Positions 1 through 17,294 of a DNA stretch of 64,000 nucleotides are shown piece by piece. The notes beneath the pieces are model-generated. The model was not told the origin of the DNA and did not search any database. It worked only from the letters and a program-made list of their open reading frames with translations. A program made the position numbers and the translations under genes. The stretch is from Closterium sp. Naga37s-1. Its lineage: Eukaryota > Streptophyta > Zygnematophyceae > Desmidiales > Closteriaceae. Within the stretch, counting starts at the first letter, position 1, and every line of letters starts with the position of its first letter. The DNA is taken from contig CANJKZ010000952.1 of assembly GCA_947471745.1 (NCBI GenBank), positions 514,001 through 578,000 of the forward strand. Direction: 5' to 3'.

Positions 1-500
1 CCCTCTTCCCCCATCCCCATCCCCTCGTCCCCCATCCCCATCCCCTCTTCCCCCATCCCCATGCCCTCTTCCCCCATCCCCATGCCCTCTTCCCCCATCC
101 CCATGCCCTCTTCCCCCATCCCCATCCCCTCTTCCCCCATCCCCATCCCCTCGTCCCCCATCCCCATCCCCTCGTCCCCCATCCCCATCCCCTCTTCCCC
201 CATCCCCATGCCCTCTTCCCCCATCCCCATGCCCTCTTCCCCCATCCCCATGCCCTCTTCCCCCATCCCCATCCCCTCTTCCCCCATCCCCATCCCCTCT
301 TCCCCCATCCCCATCCCCTCTTCCCCCATCCCCATCCCCTCTTTCCCCGATCCCCATCCCCTCTTCCCCATCCCCATCCCCATCCCCTCTTCCCATCCCC
401 TCTTCCCCATCCCCTCTTCCCCATCCCCTCTTCCCCATCCCCATCCCCATCCCCTCTTCCCATCCCCTCTTCCCATCCCCTCTTCCCATCCCCTCCCTCC
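1..500. repeat. 21-bp C-rich minisatellite (PPOX intron)
   Basis: About sixteen near-perfect tandem copies of a 21-bp unit built from ccatccccatcccctcttcc run to about 340. They are followed by shorter, irregular C/T-rich copies to about 500. The copies differ mainly at one base (cccatCcc or cccatGcc). The array ends at a tract that serves as the polypyrimidine tract of the first visible PPOX exon, so it is intronic. The 21-bp period (7 codons) keeps reading frames open, but that is a by-product of the period. Confidence 0.9.
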
Positions 501-516
501 TCCCTCAACCCTGCAG

Positions 517-3500
517 GCGGCTCCCCAAGCCACAGGGCCAGTCAGTAGGGTCCTTCCGCTCAGGGCTGGCCACTCTCACTCGCGCCATGGCTGACCGGTA
601 GGTATGGCAGGGCTCACCGGTAGGAGTGGCAGGGCTGACAGGTAGGCTCGGTAGCAGGGATGTCAGGGCTGGTTGGTAGGTCTGGTAGAAGAATTGGGAG
701 CACTGGTTGGTAAGTTTGGGTGGCAGGAGTGGCAGGGTCGGCAAGAAGGTTTGGGCAGCTGATGGGAATAGGTGGCAGGTATGGCGTGGCAGGTTTGCAA
801 GTGGTTGCAGTAGTCTCAACCACAATTCAAAGTGGTGGCAACAAGTAAACCCATTGTTTTCCTACCTCCACTGGTTTTTCTCGCTCTCCTCGCCCCTGTT
901 CCCTCCCCCTCTCCCCCCTCCCCAACCTTCCCCTCCCACAGCCGGGGAAGCAGGGTACGAGTGGGGAGTTTTTTTTTTTAGGTACCTCGTCAGAAAAAAT
1001 CTTCCTTCTCCCCCCGTCTCTCAACCCCCTCTGTCTCTTGTCCCTCTCTTTGCTGTCCCCCACCCTTCAATCCCCGTTCCCCCCTTTTGCCCCACAGCCT
1101 GGGCAGCAGGGTGCGAGTGGGGTGGCGACTGGTGGGCATGCAGCAGCGGGCAGGACGGGGGCCTGTGCTCACGTACGACACGATTTCTCTTAAGGTGCCT
1201 CAAACAAATAGGCTCCCCAACCCCTTCCATCCCCCCTCCCCCCACAGCCTGGGGACCAGAGTGTGGGTGGGGTGGCGGCTGGTGGGCATGCAGCAGCGGG
1301 CAGGACGGGGGGCCGTGCTGACGTACGACACGCCACGTGGCACCACACGAGTGGCCGCGCGCTCCGTGCTGCTCACCGTGCCTGCTTACGTTGCTGCTGA
1401 CGTCATCAGGGCTTTCTCTGTGAGGGCCGCTGCTCTTCCTGCTCCCCCCCAGCAGTAAACATGTTTCCTCTGGGTGTGGGGAGGCATATGTCGAAAGAAA
1501 TACTACATAGAGATAGAGTGCTTCCCTCCCTTTATTTCCTCTGAATCATCCATCGTTCACCCCCACTGCTCCAACCCCATCCATCCACTACTCCATCGGC
1601 TTCACTCGCGCCCTCTTCGCTTCTACTTTCGCACTCTGCCCCATTTCCAGTCGTCAAAAGCCCTCCGGTGTGCCATCAGTAGCACTCTCCTTCGAGAGGC
1701 ATGACGCCAAGAGCCTTTCCTCTCATGCGCCCCACCTTGCCTCTCTCCTCTAGGGAAACTCCTTCCCTCCGTTCCACCCTCACCCCGCCCTCTCCCCCTT
1801 GCCCCTCCCCCACACAGACCCACCCTCTCCCCTCCCGCAACCCTTTTCCTCACATCGGTCCCTCTGTCCGCCCTCCCCTCCGAGCCCACAACAGCAGCAG
1901 CCCTGGCAGCCATACCCTACCCGCCCATGGCATCCGTGGCTCTTTCCTACCCTGCTGCTTCCGTCAGGGAGGGGGCGGGGTGGGCAGGGGGGCTTGTGAG
2001 TCGATTCATAATTCACCTCTCTCCTTCTTCCCTCTTCCCCTCTTACACCCTTCCCCCCGCCTCCAGCCCACAGCAGCAGCAGCGCTGTTCGCTCCGCCAT
2101 ACCCTACCTGCCCATGGCATCTGTGGCTCTTTCCTACCCTGCTGCTTCCGTCAGGGAGGGGGCGGGGTGGGCAGGGGGGCTTGTGAGTCGATTCATAATT
2201 CACCTCTCTCCTTCTTCCCTCTTCCCCTCTTACACCCTTCCCCCCGCCTCCAGCCCACAGCAGCAGCAGCGCTGTTCGCTCCGCCATACCCTACCTGCCC
2301 ATGGCATCTGTGGCTCTTTCCTACCCTGCTGCTTCCGTCAGGGAGGGGGCGGGGTGGGCAGGGGGGCTTGTGAGTCGATTCATAATTCACCTCTCTCCTT
2401 CTTCCCTCTTCCCCTCTTACACCCTTCCCCCCGCCTCCAGCCCACAGCAGCAGCAGCGCTGTTCGCTCCGCCATACCCTACCTGCCCATGGCATCTGTGG
2501 CTCTTTCCTACCCTGCTGCTTCCGTCAGGGAGGGGGCGGGGTGGGCAGGGGGGCTTGTGAGTCGATTCATAATTCACCTCTCTCCTTCTTCCCTCTTCCC
2601 CTCTTACACCCTTCCCCCCGCCTCCAGCCCACAGCAGCAGCAGCGCTGTTCGCTCCGCCATACCCTACCTACCCATGGCATCTGTGCCTCTCTCCTACCC
2701 ACCTGCTGCCGTCAGTCAAGCACGGGCCGGAAAAAAGGGCCTTTTGAATCGATTCATGATTCACACCTCTCCCTCTCTCCTTTTCCTTCTCTTCCACTCT
2801 TCCCCACAGCAGCGGCAGCCCTGGCAGCCATACCCCCATGGCATCCGTGGCTCTTTCCTACCCAGCTGCTGCTGTCAGGGAGGGGGCGGGGAGGCAAGGG
2901 GAATTTATGAGTCGAATCTAAAACTCCCCTTGTCCTCTCTTTCTCTCTCCCCCATTCCCTCTTCCCTCTCCCAGCCCACAGCGGCAGCAGCCCTGGCAGC
3001 CATACCCTACCCGCCTATGGCATCCGTGGCCCTCTCTTACCCCGCCGCTGCCATCAGGGAGGGGGCTGAGCAAGCAGGGGGGCTGCGCGGGTATGGGCAG
3101 CTGCACCCGCGCTCCCAGGGGCTGGCTACATTAGGTGAGACGGGTGGAAGTGGGAGGGAGAGGGATGGGTGGGGCAGGGAGGGCAAGGGGGCTGAAGGGG
3201 TATGGGCAGCTGCACCCGCGCTCCCAGGGGCTGGCGACGCTAGGTGAGATGGGGAGAGGTGGGAGAGAGGTGGAGAAGGTTGGGGGATGGAGAGAGTGTA
3301 TTAGGGGAAGTGGTGGGAGAGAGTGGGAGCGAGTGGGTGAGAGGGAGCGGGGATGAAAGCGGGGCTGGGGGGTATGGGCAGCTGCACCCGCGCTCCCAGA
3401 GGCTTAGTGATGCACCTCTAAGCACCGCGCAAGCAGAGTTGAGTTTTGAGTCGACTCAAAGGTATGGGCAGCTGCACCCGCGCTCCCAGAGGCTTAGTGA

Positions 3501-5011
3501 TGCACCTCTAAGCACCGCGCACGCATCGCACTCACCTGCTTCCCTCCATCACTGCCCCTCCTCTCCCCTCTTCCCCACCCAGGCTGCATCTACAGTTCTG
3601 CCCTCTTCCCCAACAGAGCACCTGACGGCCGCGTGCTGCTCATCAGCTACGTGGGCGGTGCAGGGAACGATGCTGTCGCTGAAATGGTGAGTGGGCACAG
3701 TGGCCCATGTGAGGTGTAGCACGTGGCCCATGTGAGGTGTAGCACTTGGCCCATGTGAGGTGTAGCACGTGGCCCATGTGAGGTGTAGCACTTGGCCCAT
3801 GTGAGGTGTAGCACGTGGCCCATGTGAGGTGTAGCACGTGGCCCATGTGAGGTGTAGCACTTGGCCCATGTGAGGTGTAGCACGTGGCCCATGTGAGGTG
3901 TAGCACGTGGCCCATGTGAGGTGTAGCACTTGGCCCATGTGAGGTGTAGCACTTGGCCCATGTGAGGTGTAGCACGTGGCCCATGTGAGGTGTAGCACGT
4001 GGCCCATGTGAGGTGTAGCACTTGGCCCATGTGAGGTGTAGCACGTGGCCCATGTGAGGTGTAGCACGTGGCCCATGTGAGGTGTAGCACGTGGCCCATG
4101 TGAGGTGTAGCACGTGGCCCATGTGAGGTGTAGCACTTGGCCCATGTGAGGTGTAGCACTTGGCCCATGTGAGGTGTAGCACTTGGCCCATGTGAGGTGT
4201 AGCACTTGGCCCATGTGAGGTGTAGCACTTGGCCCATGTGAGGTGTAGCACTTGGCCCATGTGAGGTGTAGCACTTGGCCCATGTGAGGTGTAGCACTTG
4301 GCCCATGTGAGAGTGCTGCTCATCTGCTACGTGGCCGGCGCGGGGAACGATGCTGTCGCTGAAATGGTGAGTGGAAGAATGTGAGTGGCCTGAGTGCCCT
4401 GGGTGTGCCAAGTGGCTTGTGGCTTGTGTGGCCGGGGGTACTGCTTTAAGGAGAATGCCTTTCCGCGTGCCATGTACATCGAATTGTAAGCTGCGTGGTG
4501 GTCAATCGCCTAGCTGCCTCCCTACCTGTCAACTCCACGTGCACAGCACCCACCCGAGCTGGGTGCCACACCAGCTTCCTTCCCAGACTTAATCCACATG
4601 CCTGGCGTCTTCTCATCCTCCCCGCCCTATCCGCCTATCTGCCCGCTTTCCCCCTCGGCACTCTCTGTTCCCCCGCCCTCTCCATGCCCCTGCCTCTCTC
4701 CATGACAGACCCACACAGACCTCATAGCAGCAGTGGATCGGGACATGCGCACCACACTCCTCCGTCCCTCCGCCCCTCCCCCTCTGGCGCTCGGAGTGCG
4801 TGTGTGGCCGCGTGCCGTTCCCCAGCTGAATATTGGCCACCTTGCAAGAATAGAGGCGGCGAAGAGAGGGATCGAAGAGGCGGGGATGGAGGGGGTGTTT
4901 CTTGGAGGGAATTATTTGACGGGGGTTGCGCTGAGTTGGTGTGTAGAGGGAGGCTATGAGAATGCTGTTGAGATTGGTCAGTATTTGAGCAGCGTTGAAA
5001 AGATTGAGTGA
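517..5011 (+). CDS. PPOX: Protoporphyrinogen oxidase, C-terminal 272 residues (5' exons outside window)
   Basis: The enzyme is an FAD-dependent six-electron oxidase that converts protoporphyrinogen IX to protoporphyrin IX, the last step common to haem and chlorophyll synthesis. In plants it is plastidial and membrane-bound. I read five exons with GT-AG junctions and consistent phases: 517-597, 1248-1419, 2975-3134, 3583-3686 and 4709-5011 (stop TGA). The pieces follow the plant family in order: [13 protein letters not shown], then [12 protein letters not shown] and [16 protein letters not shown], then [19 protein letters not shown] and [16 protein letters not shown], then [18 protein letters not shown], then [12 protein letters not shown] and the C-terminal FAD-site motif [19 protein letters not shown]. 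Spacing matches remembered plant PPOX without gaps. Most exons have extra partial copies in the introns. The last exon is less GC-rich in its codons than the others. The upstream FAD-binding part is not in the window. Identity is secure; which duplicate of exon 3 is used is inferred from phase. Confidence 0.9.
600..760 (+). repeat. Echoes of the end and donor of PPOX exon 517-597
   Basis: The exon ends ggctgacc-g followed by the donor gtagg. Imperfect copies of that junction (ggctcaccggtagg, ggctgacaggtagg, ggctggttggtagg) follow every 25-50 bases. They look like decayed tandem copies of the exon end with its 5' splice site. Confidence 0.55.
936..1190 (+). repeat. Echoes of PPOX exon 1248-1419 with acceptor
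   Basis: At 1085-1187 the 3' splice site and first half of the next exon appear in diverged form: cacag|cctgggcagcagggtgcg, then the stretch encoding [14 protein letters not shown] and VLTYDT. A shorter, weaker copy (ccacagccggggaagcaggg) lies at 936-966. Neither copy continues into the second half of the exon, so I treat them as intronic duplicates. Cryptic splicing from them cannot be excluded. Confidence 0.75.
1877..2910 (+). repeat. 187-bp tandem array of intron + PPOX exon (exon-3 echoes)
   Basis: Six copies of the first part of exon 2975-3134 precede the copy I accept as functional, at about 1877, 2067, 2254, 2441, 2628 and 2806. The middle copies repeat with a period of exactly 187 bp and are almost identical. 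Each contains a pyrimidine tract, a ccacagcagcag acceptor, the stretch encoding [16 protein letters not shown] and a cttgtgagt donor-like end. Only the 2975 copy continues in frame into GQLHPRSQ. The near identity points to recent unequal exchange. Confidence 0.9.
3188..3525 (+). repeat. Echoes of the 3' half of PPOX exon 2975-3134
   Basis: Three further copies of the segment encoding [10 protein letters not shown] lie downstream of the functional exon, near 3198, 3370 and 3460. The first keeps the ctaggtgaga donor. The last two repeat with a 90-bp period and share the tail gaggcttagtgatgcacc. Confidence 0.85.
3702..4311. repeat. 23-bp minisatellite in PPOX intron, 26 copies
   Basis: The unit is ggcccatgtgaggtgtagca followed by cgt or ctt. 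I count 26 units with one main two-state site: 12 units have G, creating CACGTGGC (a G-box/ABRE core), and 14 have T. The two types are mixed in the left part of the array, while the last eight units are all T. Because 23 is not a multiple of 3, the array reads as similar repeats in all three frames of the minus strand. No real protein is implied. Confidence 0.95.
4312..4371 (+). repeat. Echo of the 3' part of PPOX exon 3583-3686 with donor
   Basis: The sequence encoding [18 protein letters not shown] plus the gtgagtgg donor is repeated right after the minisatellite, with a few changes from the functional copy. The functional exon and this echo therefore bracket the 23-bp array, as if the array had expanded inside a duplicated exon-intron segment. 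Confidence 0.9.
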
Positions 5012-14080
<9,069 letters not shown>

Positions 14081-14104
14081 TGAGGAGGAAGTCGCGCAGC
14101 AGGG

Positions 14105-14260
14105 TGCAGCAGGGTGCAGCAGGACATGGTGTGGGGCTAGAGGAGAGGATAAGCATTCTCAGGGATGCAGACTTGACTGGTGGTGCTGCTGTTGCTGCTG
14201 CTGTTGCTGCTGCTGCTGTTGGTGAGGAAGCAGTGGCTGCGAGCGGGGTGCAATGATGAG
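14105..14260 (+). repeat. Echo of the GluRS exon-12 end after the stop codon
   Basis: The sequence from gtgtggggctagaggagagg to gcaatgatgag repeats the last 120 bases of the coding region, including the CTG-rich Ala stretch (expanded here) and the stop region. It lies in the 3' flank and is the only echo outside an intron. Confidence 0.85.
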
Positions 14261-15063
14261 TGTGGGGTGCCCAGCATGCTGCAGCATGGTGCAGTGGGGT
14301 GCAGTGGGGTGCATGGGTTGTGGTAGACGGTAGACCATGGCTTGGGCGCCAAGACCCACAGTTAGGGATGAGTAGGAGCTATCAGAAACAAAGTTGGCTG
14401 CTCGAGGGGGTGCAGTCACACATACTTAGTCGCTGCAGCTGGTGGTGCTGTGGGTGACGGTGTTGGTGTCCCTATTGATGTTGTTTGCTGAAGGGATTAT
14501 TGCCAGCATTTCTAGGACTGTGGATGCTCAGGCTACGTTGCTAGGCACCAGCCTTTCAGTAATCTCCTGGCAACCCCTCTCTTTCACTTTTGGAGTTGAT
14601 TAATATGCTGCGTCCTCTTTCACTTTTGGAGTTGATTAATATGCTGCGTCCTGTGTGTAGACCTGTTACTAAGCATTCTTGATGTTGTGCCACCATAGGA
14701 GATTTGCCATCAATGTGACGGGGGATTGTATGGTATAGACCCGCTATCATACCCTTCTTTGTTGATGTGTGAACGATTGTGGAATTCAAAAATTAAAAAG
14801 GAAAGACAATATAATCTTCCAAATCTCTTGCCCACACATAAAAGCAACATGCAACAGCAATGCAAACAAAGAAGCAAGAAAGAACGAGAATAAAAAGCAT
14901 TTAGCTTCTCTTCTACCTTCCCGTTCCACTCAATTCCACCACTTCCGCCACTCCCGTCACCCGCTTCCATGCCCGCGTCTTCGACTTTGCTCCTCCATTG
15001 CCTCCAACCGGAGCCGCCTCGCCTCGCCGGAGCGGCTCCACGTAGACGGATACTAACTGACTC
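14261..15063. other. Intergenic, with a 36-bp direct duplication
   Basis: This AT-richer stretch lies between GluRS and the minus-strand repeat protein. The 36-bp sequence starting ctctttcacttttggagttg occurs twice head-to-tail at 14579-14614 and 14615-14650 without differences. I see no RNA gene or convincing reading frame. Confidence 0.7.
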
Positions 15064-15900
15064 TTAGTAACCGCCCCCATTGTCTCCTCCTGCGTTATAC
15101 CCGCTGCCTTCCTCTGCATTATATCCGCTGCCCCGCTCCGCGTTATATCCGCTGCCACCGTCCGCGTTATATCCGCTGCCCCCGTCCGCGTTATAACCGC
15201 TGCCTCCCTCCGCGTTATAGCCGCTGCCTCCCTCCGCGTTATAGCCGCTGCCTCCCTCCGCGTTATCCTCGCTGCCCCGCTCCGCGTTATACCCGCCGCT
15301 GTCCCCGTCCGCGTTATACCCGCCTCCGCGCTCCGCATTATCCCCGCTGCCTCCCTCCGCGTTATACCCGCTGCCCCCGTCCGCGTTATACCCGCTTCCA
15401 CGCTCCTCGTTATCCCCGCTGCCCCCCCCGGCGTTATACCCGCTGCCGCTCTCCGCGTTATACCCGCTGCCGCTCTCCGCGTTATACCCGCTTCCCCCCT
15501 CCGTGTTATCCTCACTGCTCCGCTCCGCGTTATACCCGCTTCCCCCCTCCGTGTTATCCTCACTGCTCCGCTCAGCGTTATACTCGCTGCCCCTCTCCGC
15601 GTTATATCCGCTGCCGCTCTCCGCGTTATACCCGCTCCCGCCCTCTGCATTGCTCTCCTCATTGTTATCAGCCGAGTACCCCCCGCTCTCCTGTGCGACA
15701 TACCCCTCAGACTCCTGCCCCCCATAGCCCTCAGTTTCTTTCACCACGCTTTCCGTCACATACCCCTCGGATTCCTGACCCGAAGACCCGTACGTGGTCT
15801 CCTCATTCAGAGAAAGCTTCTCCGCGCCATACGACTCGCCTCCCTCAGCGTTCGCGTTCGACTGTTCCTCTGACGAGCCGCCGCCAAAGAAGTTCATCAT
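15064..15900 (-). CDS. GSGYNAE-repeat protein, 278 aa, function unknown
   Basis: This open frame has a non-repetitive N-terminus (MMNFFGGGSSEEQSNANAEG, then KLSLNEETTYGSSG), a few QESEGYV repeats, and about 20 copies of an 8-residue unit, consensus GSGYNAEG/R. The copies come from a 24-bp DNA repeat. Composition is Gly/Ser/Tyr/Asn/Glu-rich with regularly spaced Tyr and almost no hydrophobic residues apart from MMNFF, so it is probably disordered. There is no signal peptide or membrane segment. The start is the first of two adjacent ATGs. I do not recognise a family; a stress-related, wall or condensate-forming protein are possibilities only. A non-coding minisatellite remains an alternative, but the acidic non-repeat N-terminus argues for a gene. 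Confidence 0.5.
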   Translation of the reverse strand: MMNFFGGGSSEEQSNANAEGGESYGAEKLSLNEETTYGSSGQESEGYVTESVVKETEGYGGQESEGYVAQESGGYSADNNEESNAEGGSGYNAESGSGYNAERGSEYNAERSSEDNTEGGSGYNAERSSEDNTEGGSGYNAESGSGYNAESGSGYNAGGGSGDNEERGSGYNADGGSGYNAEGGSGDNAERGGGYNADGDSGGYNAERGSEDNAEGGSGYNAEGGSGYNAEGGSGYNADGGSGYNADGGSGYNAERGSGYNAEEGSGYNAGGDNGGGY

Positions 15901-16982
15901 GGTAACGCGTTGGAGTGGTTACTGACGGCTTGAATGACGCACGCTTCTTCCTCTGCTCACGCTTCGACTCCGTCGAACGCCTGACTCGAGGCGACTGCAG
16001 AGGGGTAGCAAGTGCAAGCTAGTCACGGAGCGAAGGAGGCAGGATTTGCAGAGGAGTGAGGCAGGGGATTTGCCGAGTGAAAGACCCTCTCACATGTCCC
16101 TGGTTATGTACAGAATTTCATTCAGGCAAACATTTCTTGGTTTTCGCACGTGTGTTTTGAAATGGGCTGGGTTGGAATCGGTGCGTCGCAGTCAATTGCG
16201 AGCCGTGACGGCGGGAATCGCCAACGCCGCGCTCGCGAACCGCGCACCCATGTGTTTGAATGCGTCGCCCTACGTGCGCCCAAATACATGGCTATGGTGG
16301 TGGTCTTGCAAGCGGGGACCTCACCTCCCCATCGCATGTGCTTCTCCCTGTGATTGCAAGAAAGTAACCGAGCCGCGCGCTAAGGATAAGGTTTGCGATA
16401 TGTTGCAAGAGCAAGTGTTCTTCATTCCCCCAATGCCCGTTTATACGAATGGACAGAATTTCGATGAAAGGAAGAAACGGGCGAGGATAAGCATGTTCTC
16501 CTCCCCCATCACTGCCCTCCTTTCCCCCCTCCACCCACATTCTTCACTCGCGAACTCCCACTCAGTTCTAACAACAATCCACGGGGCTACCCTGCATGGT
16601 TGCATGGTACGTCAAGTAATGGCCTCCGACCAATGACCATTCCTAGTCGGTGCTGTAATCTCCCTTGCCACGTCTTTTTGAGCTCGAAAATCTCATTGAC
16701 GAATCAGACTTCACGTTGCACGACCAATCGTGTTTCTTGAAGACAAGTGAAAGAAGGGGATATTCGAACTGCCAGCGAACCGCAATACCCAATCAATGCA
16801 CTCAAAGCTCGGTGTGAGACATTCACATCACAGGCAAGCCATGGCGTGGCGGTCCTACAGCCACGTCATGTCTTGAGGTTCTGTACAGCAGAATCCTTCC
16901 ATGCAATCACGTCGGTCAAGAACAAGACCAGATGCGACCAATCGAGGAGTCTGGGCGTGATTGAAATAATACAGTGTGTATT
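15901..16982. other. Unassigned flank upstream of the repeat protein
   Basis: About 1.1 kb of lower-GC sequence contains no tandem repeats. A 196-codon open stretch on the plus strand here has no recognisable domain and I do not call it. The region should include the promoter of the minus-strand gene. It ends at the target-site duplication of the Ty3 element. Confidence 0.5.
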
Positions 16983-16987
16983 ATAAA

Positions 16988-17264
16988 TGTTATGAGTTGT
17001 AATGGAGAGTGCGCCGAATAACGAATAACGAAGTTGTGACTTAATGAACTGTCGATTACAATGAAGGCACGCGACTATATAGTGAATACCCTAACTAGAA
17101 GGGAACCTCGGGAAACGAGGTTGGGTGCAGGTTTGGCGACGGAAAGCCGAAGTCGACGCGGAGGAGCCTCGGCATCGTTGATGTCGGCCGAACGTGCAAG
17201 TCTGAAAATCGGGGTTGTACGCGTAGCAGTCAACCCCGGTAAGGATAAAGGAAAAATCCTTACA
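16988..17264 (-). repeat. Ty3-1 3' LTR
   Basis: This 277-bp LTR matches 36770-37046 at about 95%. It contains tatatag-type TATA sequence. The adjoining run of about 27 C on the plus strand (17268-17294) is the G-rich polypurine tract of the element. Confidence 0.93.
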
Positions 17265-17294
17265 CTTCCCCCCCCCCCCCCCCCCCCCCCCCCC

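Noticed and set aside
61-594. Open frame coding for a Pro-Ser-Ile repeat
   Set aside because: It is the in-frame reading of the 21-bp minisatellite and lies in a PPOX intron. No conserved domain.
3702-4311. Possible CRISPR-like array
   Set aside because: Direct repeats are contiguous with no unique spacers and the sequence is eukaryotic, so it is a minisatellite.
3549-4411. Three long minus-strand frames of about 230-250 codons with a 23-residue repeat
   Set aside because: A 23-bp tandem repeat without stops is open in all frames and gives the same peptide in each. It is an artefact of the array.
14913-15725. Minus-strand frame with an Ile-Thr-Arg-rich repeat overlapping the GSGYNAE gene
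   Set aside because: It is the shifted reading of the same 24-bp repeat. The other frame has a non-repetitive N-terminus and a more plausible start.
16046-16636. 196-codon open stretch
   Set aside because: No recognisable motif, mixed codon use and no splice or repeat support. Could be chance in moderate-GC DNA.
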